DNA of 64,000 nucleotides from Pogonophryne albipinna (GCA_028583405.1 CM053252.1:34616763-34680762); one strand, 5' to 3'; positions 38,141-50,349 are shown, numbered from the stretch's first letter. Numbers and translations: made by a program. Notes: generated by a model not told the origin, from the sequence alone.

Positions 38141-38833
38141 TACTTTTCTGTTGGTCGAACCCTCATTGTATTTGTCTATGAATTGTTGTTTAACATTACG
38201 TTTCTCCAGCTCTGCTTCTGAGTTCTCATTCAGCCTCTTCTTTCTGTCTCTTCATCCCTCACTCAATGTTTTTGATAACCATTCATCTGAATTGTTTACC
38301 TGTCACCATGTCGGCAAAGGCCAATTATTTCACATTTTGAGTTAATGGGAAATCAGACGGGTAGACAAAAAGCACTCATCACGAGAGAAGTGACACCGGA
38401 GTGATCATTAATACACTGTACAGTAAGACCGCTGTCAGATAGCCGCTCCAAAGAAAATGTGTTGAAAAAATGTATATGTATATTTTTTTGTTTTATTAGA
38501 AACACATTTTTGTCAACATGTTGTATTTATACAGTGAATGGTCTAATATGCACTGGAGGTCACATAAGCTTAGGTTTATTTGAACAATAAAAGACATCCC
38601 ATTAGGGCTGATATTCAAAGAGATGTAGCAGCGACTAGCCGCTTATTTGACCGTCAGTTTTAAATAGTTTGGACGAAAATAAAACCTGTCTAAGTATGTT
38701 ATATTAACAATTTTATGAATGTATCTTCAGACTAAAAAGTAAGAAGTCAATTGCTTCTTTTAACACTTACATTTTGTCTCAACACGTTCTGCAGATGATG
38801 GTGCAAAGCACACTTTAACAGTATTTGTGCTAT

Positions 38834-39978
38834 TTTATTTGGCAAATGTCTACTTTACTTGTTTGTTTTTATTGATATTTTAATCTTTTTTTGTAAACAA
38901 CATCTTGTACAAACTAGCACAGTGAATCACAACCCCAGCAAATATGTTTTTATCTCCATACAATATAAATGAAATCAATACAAAAGTTTGGTTGGTTGCT
39001 TGGAACAATTTTATATGGATCAAGAGGTTCTAAAACATGGTTTTCGATACTTCTGGACTCCTGAATTTAATAGATCACGTAAACAGTTGACTGTTCTAAG
39101 TCCCGTTTAGAACCCCGGAAAAAGATTTTTAGAAGGTAGACTTCATTTCGACATTTCAAGTTCACTCCATTTTAAATAAAGGGTTTGCAATCCATAGAGG
39201 GTTTTCACTGTTTGCCTTTTGAAGGCGGCCTTCTTCAGATTTGGTGGACATACTGGAAAAAAAAAAACGAAAGAATATGGTCCACACGGAGGAACAATTG
39301 TCATTTCCTCTGGCCTCCGGAAACATTGTGTCAAAAAAGTGTAATTGTCAATATGGCAGAGCCTTGAGAGGCAAAGAGGTCTGAGGAGCTTCTGAATAAA
39401 TACAAGGGACAAAAGTCGTACCTCGAACAGAGTGTGAACGCAGCTCAGCTTGGAGCCCGGTCAGCACACCATCACCGCTCGGCCTTATTCTCTCTCTGCA
39501 AAGCTATTCAGGTCTTTGACAGTAGCTAATGATGTTTTCCTGTTCAGGGCGTACCATAGGAGATTTCCAAAGGCTTGTTTTTACCCCACCGGTGAGTGTT
39601 AGGGAGCGACTGACATGAGTCAGGAGGGGTGACGGGGGTCCAAACAAAGGAGGGGGTGAATGGGGGGCAGTTCAGCAGTCTCACCCTTTTTTTTTTTGGA
39701 TGCGGCTTGGGGAGTTCATGAAGCAATTCAAACACCCAAACACAATAATGAAGACAATGTTTTTAAGCATTATGCCAGATACGCTCTCCCCACAAAAAAC
39801 AACAACAAATCCAGAGGGAAAATAAATAAATAAATATGAAACGAAAATAAAAATGATTCAATGGCGTTGCCCTAACCCTGTCAATATCCATTTCCATGTT
39901 CTCGACCCCAGCCCCCATCATCACCAAACCTCACGAGGACCTGTTCCTCTCATCAGTAGAGTCCAGGCTCTCAGAGAG
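38834..39978 (-). other. candidate 3' UTR of lhx1
   Basis: No AATAAA occurs on the minus strand between the stop and 38840. The first match is at 38839-38834, with a variant ATTAAA at 39071-39066. Either could end the transcript. The extent is therefore a guess. Confidence 0.35.
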
Positions 39979-40358
39979 CTACCACACAGTGCCCTCGTTC
40001 ATTTCCGAGGGTGCATGGGACAGGTGGTTGTTGTATCCGCTGCCGTTCAGGGACAGTGAGGTAAAGGGCGGACTGGGGCCGAACACATCGGAGGAGAGGC
40101 CGTGCATGGGTCCCGGGAGGCCTGGTTCTGGGCTGGGAGAATCCCCCGGATGGTGGGACATTATATCGGAGAAACGCTGCACCTCGCTGGAGGGGTGGTG
40201 GCCCGGCAGGGGGTGGTCCATACCTCCGAGGGGGGTCCCGGTGGGGCCTGAGGAGGGCACGAAGGGGAGATCGACCGGGGTCTGGGCTTGCGACGACGGA
40301 GGCCCCTGAGGGAAGAAGTCATAGTTCCCTGTCGGACCGTAGTACTCGCTTTGATAGT
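39979..40358 (-). CDS. lhx1: lhx1 exon 5 (C-terminal domain and stop)
   Basis: The acceptor CTGCAG is followed at 40358 by a split Asp codon, giving [16 protein letters not shown] and then [11 protein letters not shown]. The TAG stop is at 39981-39979. This region carries the Pro/Ser-rich LHX1 signature and a conserved VW end. Confidence 0.95.
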
Positions 40359-43300
40359 CTGCAGATCCAAGAGAAGATGGGAAAGTTAGCTCGGAGAACA
40401 ATGCAGAAAGAACTCCAGAGACATTGAGGAATGCTTCCAATGTACGTGGCTTGATTTGTATAGAGAGGGAGGCAGACCCTCGCCGTACTACATTAGTCAC
40501 AGGGCACGCTACACTTAAATCAAAACTGCAATTGGGTGGGGAGAACAACGTGGCCACACAATTAATTAAAATGGGGGCCATTTCTTCAGCGATTCTACCT
40601 ACTGAGACCAATTTCTTTTTAATTGTGCAGAATATTATAAGACTTTTTGCTTCAGCAGAAATAACAAAGGCCCGAGCACAAATGAAATTCTCTGAAGAAG
40701 ATCAGATATTTCACAGACATTTCAGGGCTTGTGAAGGAAGTGTGGTATCATATTACTTAGATAGAAACTCAGTGATCACCAAAAGCTTCCGGACAAGCTT
40801 ACCCAAACTGAAAGATACACCAAAACTGTATTCTAGAAAATAATAACATGATAAGATCCTTATTGTGGCCTTTCCAAACTTGCTGTATTTTATATATTTG
40901 TTTGTTTACAAGTTATTGTAATTTTTTTACCAAATTCACATTTACATTCTTGTGAAAAGACACATCACGGTAGACTATCAACTGTATTCCTTTAAGGTCT
41001 CAGGGTATTATAGAGTTAAAAAAAGGGTTGGATAAAATGGGGCCTTGTTCTGTCCAGTCCATACATGTCATGTATATATTATTACAATAAACAGTATTGT
41101 ATTCAAATGAAAAATATTTAACTTCATATTGTTTAATTTCATTCTATTTCACATGTATGTATACAGTGTACTGATTTCCTGCATGTTGCACATTTTACTC
41201 CCTTGCACCATTTATTGTCTTTTTCTTCTTAGGGACTTTAGATTATCATTGCCAACAATATAAACTGCATATTACAATAAAACCTTTGCATCTGTAATCA
41301 TAACAGCATGATATAATTAAAATAGGAAACATATTTTGAACAACATGTTAAATAAAATTTGATTAAAATAGAAGAATCATAGTAAACATTATTTTACAAT
41401 CAAATACAATTATATTTCATGAATAATCTAACTTTGGATAAATACAGAATACAAAAACATTGGCAAAAAATGAAATACTAGCATACCTCCGTAGTAGGAG
41501 AAGGGCCCGTTGGGGATGAGCTCCCCGGGCTCCAACCGGTCCACCAGCGTCCTCATCCGCCTCGGGCTGCGGAAAAACGCGTGCCTCCGCGCACCCAGCG
41601 CACTCAGCTGCTTCATGCGCCTCTCTTTGGAACGTCGGTTCTGGAACCAGACCTAGACACACACAAACATTTCGTCTCAGCAAACATGCAAAAGTCATCT
41701 TACGCCATTTTGATTGCACGTCAATATTGCGTGTGAGATGGGAGGAGGGTGATATGGAGGTGATGGAGGACGTGGCTGAGGGCCGCATAAAGAAAATGTA
41801 AACACAAAAAATGTGCACGTTGTGGATTTTGTTTTGGAATCTGCAAATAAAGCCCACTGTGTTAATTCCCTGTCGTGCACACGAAAGTGTAATTAGGTGT
41901 CATGTTTACCTTGGCACCTGCACCCAGCGGCTTCTCGTGACAGTCAATAACCGGGATGACTGTGTGTTTTGCGGCGTGCGTGATGAGCCGGCGCGGTAAA
42001 TCCGCGAGGCTCTGCGGTGAGAGAACTGCGCCCAATTACGGTTCCAGGAGCGGGAGTCACATGTAACCTCCCTAATGATCTTTTAACCCTCCATTTACTA
42101 CGGCTCAGGCTGCAGCAGCGGGGGCTTAAAATCTCCAATTAATACTTAATATGAGGGTTGTTACCGATATATTACCGGGCTCTTGGAGGTTATCATTTCC
42201 TAATCTATAGGCCGGCTTCCTTTTCCCCCTTATGCTCATACATATTAGATAGCCTTACTTGCCACTTTTACTATTAATCTGCTAGCCCTCACCCTTATTC
42301 ACGTTATGAAAAATAATAACCTTGGTAAACTAGAATATGTGGAAGTACGTTTTACCACGTGTACATTTTTTGGCGCATGGATATGAGATGTTATAAAAAC
42401 CGATTTAGCCGTTCTTGGAAACAAAGAAAAAGACAAAATACTCCCTCATACAAAATTGATAATAATTTTAACAACAGCAGCTGTAATAATAATATTAAAT
42501 AAAAATAATAATATTAAAAATAATTGTATTGATAAACCCCCTGGCCCTGCTGTAATCCAGAGTTGTGAGGAGACCACCTGAAGACCCTTGAAACAGATTT
42601 CTGTCTTCCACTTGGCTGGAGATGCTCGCAGCATGGCTAAATGTGGCCGCAAAGCGTGCTGGGAGCGCGGTGCCAGGACTCCCAGCAGCCCGGCGCCAGT
42701 TGGCGACTTTGCCCGGTCACCAGCGCCAAGAATCAAAAATACCCATATAAATTACCCGTTTCCAAATCAACCTCGTCCTCGGCCAATCTGTGGTTTAATG
42801 AATTCTATGCGAAGGCAAAAAGGGGGCATCCTTCTAAAGAGGGGTGAAGGATGTGGCGGAGGGGGTGGGGGAGAGGGGGGGGGGGGCTCTCCGGTGGGAT
42901 GAGGCCTGCGTGGTCATGACAGTCTGGCAGCTTGGCAGGGACATTTTCCATAAAATATAAGCTGTTACATCACACCTTTTAATGGGTGCGTAACACCCTA
43001 TAACAGAGAAAGCCCACCTCCTCCACCTGTGGGTGTCCCTTGGATATTATGTCCATCACATTTCAGACACAATCAGAAGATCAATATCGTAAGAATTTGA
43101 ATGATTTGCACTTGGACTTTCACATTCAACAGATTCACAATTATTCAAATCTGTGAACAAGTTCCTATTTTATACTATATCTTAGATGTTTAGTTTTTGT
43201 TATTCTAATCCTCCTTGTGTGAACTCGTATTTCTGCTATTGCTATGACACCAGGATTTCTCTACGGGGATTAATAATGGTTTATATTATTCTATTTTATT

Positions 43301-46300
43301 CACTTTGTGCACTCATTATAACAACTGTTTTCAACTGCCTCCAACCCTGCACCGTATCCGTAAATCGGACTAGCCAGCCCATTTTTCGTTCCTTATGTAT
43401 ATACTTCATATTTATACAACCATATATTACATTTATAACAACCTTCGCATACTGTAAACTCATCTGCACCGTAATGCACTTTCTTGTTGGATGTAGCCAT
43501 TTGAACTATACCACGATACAGTTTAATCTAATATTCTAAAGGTTTATTTTATTCTATTTTATCTTGTGATTTATTATTTAATCTTGTAAAGTCGTGGGGA
43601 TGGTTAGCTTTATATGATTTTTGTTGGGGTTGGATAAACTGCTCCATTTGCTAATAAATAACAAAGGGCTATCTTTATCCGGTGCTTAATGAAGCCTGAT
43701 CTAGTGCGCGTAATGGGGAGCAGCTCACCTGGATGACCCGCATGTTGAGTCCGGTCTCCTGGGCCAGCTGCTCCCTGATGTGCCGGGTGGGTTTGGGGGT
43801 GGCAGCGAACGCCGCCTTCAGGGTCTCCAGCTGTTTGGCCTTGATGGTGGTGCGGGGGCCGCGCCGCTTCCCCCCCAGGTTCTGGTCGTCATTCTCGTTG
43901 TTGACCGTCTCTTTGTCGGACAGGGCGGCTATCTCCGTGTCCTTCAGAACCACGTCGTCCTGCAGCTGGTCCTGAGAGTCCGGTGATAAACTGGGGTCGC
44001 TACACGCCGTTACTAAACACAATAAGATGAACGTTAGAATAACCGGAAGTAAATCAAAACAGGTCGTAAATCAAATGTATACTGAATGCAATGACACGTG
44101 TGTGATTTAAAGGTGGCTGAAGATTAATGAATATCTGAATATTTCTCAATGTGTCATTTAATTTTTTAAGAAAATGTAACGTTATTTTACAAACTATAAG
44201 CAATTCGTGAGACTTTCTCCTTGAATATTAAGTAAACATTAACGCAATACAAATCCTGCACACAGATTATGGAACACACATTTATAAAACTCATGTAATG
44301 TAATATCGGAGGCTAAAATAACGAGTTTTTACTGGTGCAGAGAAAAATAAAAGGCTTGGATAAATACATTGTTTACAAACTAAAAGCAACCAACAAGACG
44401 TTCTCCTTGAACATTTACGCAATACAAATCCTGACCGACAGCTTTATGGAACAACAATCCTATTACTAATGTAGTGTAATATTAGAGTTTTAAATTAGTT
44501 ATTTTTACTGGTGTAAAGAAACTAAAAGACTAGAGTAAAACACAAATGTGAACAATGATTTTTGCTGTCTCTGCGGGGCAGGACCCATCACATCCATCAC
44601 CATTTACACACACATTAACACACACCTGAGAGGAGGCTGGCGTCTTTTACACTGCTGTTGTTTAGGTAATCTTCTTTGCAAACGAATTTGTTCTCGTCTA
44701 TGATGTAGAGCTCCTCTCCGGTGGACAGCTGCTTGTTGCACATCATGCAGGTGAAGCAGTTGAGGTGGAACACTTTGCTGCGGGCCCTCCGCACCAGGTC
44801 GTTGGGAGAAATTCCCTGCGAGCAGCCGCCGCACTTGGTGCCGAACCTTCTGCGGAAAGAGAGGCAGGGTCGTTTCATTGTATAATGTTAAAGACATATT
44901 TTACATAAATAAATTCCGAAATAATTATGTGATCGCACGAGGAGGTTGGACAGGGAAAATCCGTATTTAGCAGAATAGAGACGGACTTTTAAAACAGAAT
45001 GCTGGCTTCACTAGAGACTGAAGTCACATGTATGAGGACATACATAAAGGGATTATAATCCGGTTTGACACATAAAGTCGTTTTTTAATTTTTTTTAATA
45101 AATTGACCATTTGGAAACATATTTTGGCTACTACCACGTCGAAGAACAACCCATTTGTATCAATAATTTAACATAAAATAAAGTATATAGATAAGTCCAG
45201 ATAATATATCCTCTATAAATCCAGATAAAATATGAGAAATAGAAAAGCTATAAAATTGACAGTTTTGGAGATTTTTTTTTCTTTTTTCGATTTAAGATTA
45301 TTTCTTGGACCTTGTGCTAAGAAAGATCTCACTGCTCAATCCACACTGCCGTGATAGGGTTCATGTTTTATAATAATAATAATAATAATAATTTTTTTAA
45401 ATGTGAAATTCTTAGTTAAGGCATTGTATGTACTGTCTCTCTAACTATACATAACAATACCACTATTAAATAAAGGGAAGATATTGCTGTTGCGCGTGAG
45501 CTAAATATTTTTCATTATTACTTAAAAATTATTAACATATCCTCTCCTTCTACTAAGAGCATTTTCACAACCATCTGTCCTCTTATCCTATATGTGATCT
45601 ACATATAAGGCAGTGCAGTAAATATAGGTCCAGTAGGCTACCACAGCTCTCATAAAGCGTTGAATAATGTGTATTGAGCGCTGTGCACTGCTTGTTGACT
45701 GCACGTCTGTGATTGCATTGTCTGCGGACTTGATCTTTTCAACTAGTTTACTATTCAAATCCACTTATCACGTCCTCCTCAGCCGGCCTGAGCAAACACA
45801 CCGGGCCGGCCCTGCGGCTGACAGAAACACAGCCCAGGTGTGATTTCCTCGATTTCCTAACAAACCGCCTCCCCCCACTCCCCCTCCCGCTGTGAGCGAG
45901 TGCACACGCGTTTAATGTTGCTGGCTCTCTTTTCTTCTTGTTTAGCATGAGAATCCAAATTAACAAGCTTTTAATTACTCGCTGCTAATCAAAGCTTATC
46001 GCCTCCAAAGTGCTCGTTCACGCCTGCAGGCGCGGACAGGTCGGCTCAGAGAATAAACAGAAAACAGTGCGAACATTTTGAGTATGCAGTCAACACATGG
46101 GATAGGCTTTTAGTATTTCTATTTTTTTAGTATGAGAAAGCACAAGAGGTGTAAATAATGACCTGGCATTTTTTGTCAATTTTATTCTATAATTGAAAAG
46201 TTTTAAATAATATGGAAGACAAAGAACGTTATTTTAAAGTTATTTTAAGTTAAGACAATTTGCTAAAGAAATAATAGAAAAATAGATATATTTTCTAAAA

Positions 46301-46593
46301 TATGTATTGGCCTGGTATACTGCTTTTTAAATGTATTGAGGCTATTTTATTCCCCTTTCCTGCTGCCACAAACCCAGACATATAAACCACAAACACCCTG
46401 CTTGTCACCTTCCCAGAGCTTACCTAAAGAAATCATTTTTGCAGTACAGTCTCCCCTCTCGAGAAAAACATTTTTCTGTCAAATTACATTTGCACTCGCA
46501 GCACTGCACGCACTTGACGTGCCAGGCTCTGTCCAGCACGTTGAGCAGGAAGCGGTCCAGAATAGGCCTCTCGCAGCCGGCGCAGTGGACCAT
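39979..46593 (-). CDS. lhx1: LIM-homeobox transcription factor LHX1, probably the lhx1b paralogue (5 exons)
   Basis: The coding sequence is complement(join(39979..40358, 41487..41652, 43729..44012, 44626..44849, 46424..46593)): 1224 nt, 407 residues, close to the roughly 406 of vertebrate LHX1. All introns are GT-AG and the phases agree. LIM1 is at residues 4-54 (CAGC, HVKCVQC), LIM2 at 63-116 ([17 protein letters not shown]), an acidic linker at 120-179, the homeodomain at about 181-240 with [12 protein letters not shown], and a Pro/Ser-rich C-terminus ending [11 protein letters not shown] domains bind LDB cofactors and the homeodomain binds TAAT DNA. In vertebrates the factor acts in the nucleus in the organizer, kidney and neurons. 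LHX5 is excluded by the [10 protein letters not shown] and LPFVPSSGP motifs. LIM2 and linker changes ([11 protein letters not shown], extra VVL) point to lhx1b, but synteny cannot be checked here. Confidence 0.95.
40359..41486 (-). other. lhx1: lhx1 intron 4
   Basis: 1128 bp, AT-rich, GTATGC at the donor. A 139-residue open frame on the opposite strand (40424-40843) has no domain and is probably chance. Confidence 0.9.
41487..41652 (-). CDS. lhx1: lhx1 exon 4 (end of homeodomain)
   Basis: Acceptor CTAG precedes GTCTGG at 41652, so the exon opens with [20 protein letters not shown]. It continues [20 protein letters not shown] and [14 protein letters not shown], and the donor is GAG|GTATGC. 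The T in RRMRT replaces the usual P of LHX1. Confidence 0.95.
41653..43728 (-). other. lhx1: lhx1 intron 3, inside the homeodomain
   Basis: 2076 bp splitting the homeodomain between positions 46 and 47, a classic position in LIM-homeobox genes. It contains a G-rich tract at 42840-42890 with runs of up to 13 G, and an AT-rich stretch at 42470-42540. Confidence 0.9.
43729..44012 (-). CDS. lhx1: lhx1 exon 3 (linker and first 46 homeodomain residues)
   Basis: Acceptor TTTAG before 44012, donor CAG|GTGAGC after 43729. It encodes the [17 protein letters not shown] linker, the [19 protein letters not shown] junction, and homeodomain helices 1-2 plus the start of helix 3 to RVIQ. Confidence 0.95.
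44013..44625 (-). other. lhx1: lhx1 intron 2
   Basis: 613 bp, AT-rich, with an imperfect internal duplication: the GTTTACAAACTA/TTCTCCTTGAA/CGCAATACAAATCCTG words occur near 44195-44250 and again at 44370-44430. Confidence 0.85.
44626..44849 (-). CDS. lhx1: lhx1 exon 2 (LIM domain 2)
   Basis: Acceptor CCGCAG precedes 44849, donor CAG|GTGTGT follows 44626. It encodes [20 protein letters not shown], then the zinc-binding [10 protein letters not shown] and KFVCKEDYL, completing LIM2. Confidence 0.95.
44850..46423 (-). promoter_or_regulatory. lhx1: lhx1 intron 1, candidate enhancer
   Basis: 1574 bp. It holds an AATCCACA word at 45338-45345 and TGTGTATT at 45668-45675 (both match the FoxH1 consensus AAT(A/C)(A/C)ACA in one orientation). 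It also has a unique block at 45890-46060 with CTTTTAATTACTCGCTGC and ATCAAAG (TCF/LEF-like, 45988-45994). The Xenopus lim1 first intron is known to carry an activin-responsive element. Equivalence here is inference. Confidence 0.4.
46424..46593 (-). CDS. lhx1: lhx1 exon 1 (start codon and LIM domain 1)
   Basis: The ATG at 46593-46591 opens [20 protein letters not shown], then [20 protein letters not shown], ending KNDFF before AG|GTAAGC. The zinc ligands of LIM1 are complete. The start is chosen because MVHCAGC is the conserved LHX1/5 N-terminus. Confidence 0.96.
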
Positions 46594-47330
46594 GGCTTTG
46601 GGCTGAGCTGCAACCCCACAACTGAAGCACGAAAGCGAACTAAAATCAACAGTAGTAGCCTACAGGCCAAGCATGGACCGAGAATCTGCTTCTTCCTTCA
46701 CAGAAAAACAGACACGTCCTCTCTTGCAGGTTAAAAAAAAGCCAAAAGGGGAAAAGAATCAGTCCTTCATCGGATCCGGAGGAAAAACACACAATTCAAC
46801 CAACATGTAACCAGCTGCAGGTTGCTCTGAAGTGAAGAGAGCCCCCCTTTAGCCAGTCCTAATAAAATGCTTCTTGGGCAGTGCTGTCACACAACAACAC
46901 ACGCGCGCCTGTCAACAATTCAGTGTACATGGCAGCGTATCCACTGTTCAGACGCAAAAATAAAATAAAATCACACACCCAAAGGATTTTGGAAAAGAGT
47001 GTGTCCGCGGATCCTTGATATTCAGTTGCTGCGATGCTCCAGTTCAGTCAGTCAGCCAGTCAGTCAGTGTGTATGCTGAGATGCCCAGTCTCTAGTGCCG
47101 TGGTGTGTGTATGCTGGGATACGCTGGCTCTCCAGTAAACTGTCTTGCTCCTAAAGCTCCAAGCCAGCCTTATTCCCAGCCTCCTGACGTCAGGCCGTGG
47201 CCGGACCAATCAGTGGCGCGCCATGCCAGCAAGCATCAAGCCGCCCCATCATAACCCAGCGAGGGCTCTGCCTGCTATTTATGCCACACACTCAAGACAC
47301 CAATTGTCAAGAATTTCCTTGCAAACTGTC
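46594..47330 (-). promoter_or_regulatory. lhx1: lhx1 5' UTR and promoter region
   Basis: Contains a perfect palindromic CRE TGACGTCA (47185-47192), a CCAAT box on the plus strand (47206-47210) and a TATA-like CATAAATAG on the minus strand (47283-47275), which also reads CTATTTATG on the plus strand. The CRE-CCAAT-TATA order and spacing fit plus-strand transcription as well as minus. The transcription start is not determinable by eye. Confidence 0.45.
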
Positions 47331-48769
47331 ATATGTTAGTGAATGTGTTTGGAGGCAGCAGCCGCGGCGGAGGCGCGCAGCGCGGAGGGAGAGGCGCCAC
47401 TCTTCAGCCGCGTAGCAAAGTGGCTTGGCAGAAGGGGGGCAAGGAGGAATCTGAGCAGGTACACACAGAGGCGTCTTCGGGATAAAGAAGCTGGAAGCGC
47501 AGATTGCATGGTTTCTTCCTGTGCGCACATTTCGGGCATGCTTTTATTTTGTTATTTGGAGGTGTTTAACTTAAACAAACCAGTCGTTAAGGAAATAGTC
47601 TGCTTTGCACTTGTGCATCTTGTTAAATGTTCGCAGCTCTCTGAAATAAGGTGTTATCATCTTTCCAGAGTGGCATAACAGCGTTTCTTTGGCACGGCGC
47701 AGCGAGCAGTTCTCTGTGGTGTGATGGAGAGGAAGCCCGAGAGACAGAGAGGCTCTAAAGTTGGCAGCTCATTCATTAGGGGGGTCCAAAGTAATTCAGG
47801 TCCACCTTCAGTAAATATCAGCCCGCTGGATTATTCACAGTCGTTTCCATCCAATCGTTTCTGTTCTTTAACAGCTTTTCTCTCAGATTGACTGTTTCTG
47901 TAACTAAACCATCATTTAGTTAGGAATTCATCTTTGAATTTAGTAAGACAAACTGTCCAATTACTGCCTCTAACACAATCATACCGAAAGGAATTGTTAA
48001 ACATAATGCATATTTGCCTGCCGCATGGTGGTGGCTTTATCTAAAGAGAACAAGCTTAAAAACACACTCCAATAGCTTTATGTCCTCTTCTTTCGTATTT
48101 TACTTTTCTGTGTTCATAGGTTTCCATCATAACACTGACCTCCATAGTTTTAGCACAATGCAATCTGCAATGGAAATGTGCGTTTTAAATGGACTACAAA
48201 CTCACTTCCGCCTTTTTTCCTGAACTAAACCCTGCTGAAGAATTTGAAAAAACAGAAAGTCTGACTCTCTCCTCCAGCACTGTAAATGCAGCATGTAAAC
48301 AAGCAAACGTTGCTGTTATTTGCATGTGTAGAAGATGCCTCGATAGTCTGTCAGTGGGGATAATCTCCGCCTGATTTAGACTGAGCCACAGAGAGAAGAA
48401 AAAACAGGCAGCTCACAGAGGCAGATTAATCCACGAATAGAAGGAAATCAAAATATAAGCTTAAAAATATCTCAACTCCCCTCCAGGCAAAGGCACTATT
48501 AAATGCAAAAATTGTTTTAACCTTACCACTGTAATCCCCTTGCTAGCAATAGATTACATTCTCGCTCAGAAGTTGTACTGGAAGTTAAGGACAACAAAAG
48601 TTACTATTTTTCTTTTGAGGCCTTCCAGCAAAACCATGATTGTATAACTAAATAAATACCCACATTACAATGATTTTTTTTATTGGTGTCCACTGAGAGG
48701 AATTGTATTTACATGTATGTATTTTTTCTCCCAAGTCTATTTTTGGCTCAGAAATAAAGCAGCCCGCGA
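47331..48769. other. region upstream of lhx1, no protein gene supported
   Basis: A GC- and CpG-rich patch at 47350-47420 merges into AT-rich sequence. A plus-strand open frame of 111 codons (47343-47678) lacks domains. It could belong to a divergent non-coding transcript, which is speculation. Confidence 0.4.
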
Positions 48770-49500
48770 GATTTGTGCTTTATGAAGTGCAGGCAAGTGA
48801 GCTGGTTACACTGCGAGATAACTAATGTGAGATAATGAATGAGGCCGTGAAGATGCATGCCGTCATTAATTCTAATCATGACACGTTTATTTGTCTCCCC
48901 TTTCTCCTCCAGGGCAGTGAAGAGACACAAAGTCACCACAACAACAACAAGGGCCGGGGACAAAGAGCCGGGGATTGGGTGGATTCACTATATGAGAGAT
49001 AGAAATATAAAACCAAATTCTGAATGTGCAGGCCGGGGAAGGACACCGGGAATCGGGACCTATACCGGTGGAAACATCCACCCGAGCTGGAACTGTGATC
49101 AGCGGAGTGTACTGGGGAGAGGAGGGGGAGGAGGAGGCCGGTGGTGCCGCTCCGCCGCCCGGTAATCTGCAGCCTCAACACTCCGCTGATATTTAAAATT
49201 CATAATAAAACGCATTCATCATTCTGGTTTAAGAATGCGTTCATTTTAGGAACAAACAGCTTCAGTTTCACTAAATATCAGCTGTTTATTTTCTCATCTC
49301 AATAGGGGAATTCCAAGGAGCAGCTGTGACAATAACCTAAAAGAAAGAAACAATAAATCGGCATTATATTATTTCATTGCACTCATTATGAGTCAATTTG
49401 GATATCAGTGTGCCAAATGCATGCAAATTCCAGGGATTGCAGATTAAAATGAGACTTTATAGCTAATCTGGCACGTTTACATCATGGACCGTGCATTGTC
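48770..49500. promoter_or_regulatory. candidate conserved non-coding cluster upstream of lhx1
   Basis: Contains GATAATGAATGAGG, CGTCATTAATTCTAATCATG (about 48861-48880), an octamer ATGCAAAT at 49421-49428 and GATTAAAATGAGACTTTATA. These homeodomain- and POU-type words in complex sequence, 2.2-2.9 kb upstream of the start codon, suggest enhancers. No alignment was possible. Confidence 0.3.
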
Positions 49501-49744
49501 CTTCTTAAATAAATACCAAAAAGTAGCATACTTTTAGAGGAATTACCACGAACAATTGTTACAAATGTTTTCTTTTTCTCAAAAGATAAATCGTTGAATT
49601 TTATTAGCACCCCTTCACAGAAATATGGATTCATAATGTGTTAACTTGACATTCACATTAATCACATACATGTCAAGGTTTTCATTTTGACGCGCAGTGT
49701 TCCATCGTATCCATAAACTGCGTGTGAGTATAGAGAGAATAATC

Positions 49745-49805
49745 GGTGTGTGTCTGTTTGTGTGTGTGTGCGTGTGTGTGTTTGGGGGGGGGGGGGGGGG
49801 GGGGG
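49745..49805. repeat. GT microsatellite followed by a 22-base G run
   Basis: Interrupted GT repeats to 49780, then TTT, then 22 consecutive G at 49784-49805. Confidence 0.95.
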
Positions 49806-50133
49806 CACATTCTCCGTTCTTGTCCAGTCTGTCAATCATTATCCAGCGCGTCCATCCGTCCCTCTTCCGTCCGTCCCAGGGAGAATGTTGCAGCTATAAC
49901 GCACAGTCCCACGATCGACTGTCTGAGCTGTGTCCTCCCCCCCCACCCCCTGTCAGCAGCCCGACATATGCCCATGTGAACCCAACGTGGATTATTGAGC
50001 CAACACCAACTCTACGCAAACATTTTCCAGACTTTTCAACTCCGTGCCCGGCCTGCATGGGCTGAGAGAAATCCGATGGGATTTATAGATCATCTCCCTA
50101 CAGCTGCCTCTTCTCAGCCAGGCAACCCCCTCC

Positions 50134-50349
50134 ACGCACACACCCACCCACCCACACACACACACGCACGCACGCACGCACACACACACACACCTACACA
50201 CACACACGCACGCACGCACGCACACACACACACACACACACCTACACACACCTACACACACACACCCACCCACCCACCCACACAACACACACACACACGC
50301 ACGCACGCACACCACACACACACGCACGCACGCACGCACACACACACAC

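Noticed and set aside
40359..40611. N-terminal extension of the last lhx1 exon in the open frame
   Set aside because: A canonical CTGCAG acceptor at 40361-40359 and the correct phase place the exon start at 40358. Upstream residues do not match LHX1.
40424..40843. 139-codon plus-strand frame
   Set aside because: It lies antisense in lhx1 intron 4, has no recognisable domain or codon bias, and no splice context supports it.
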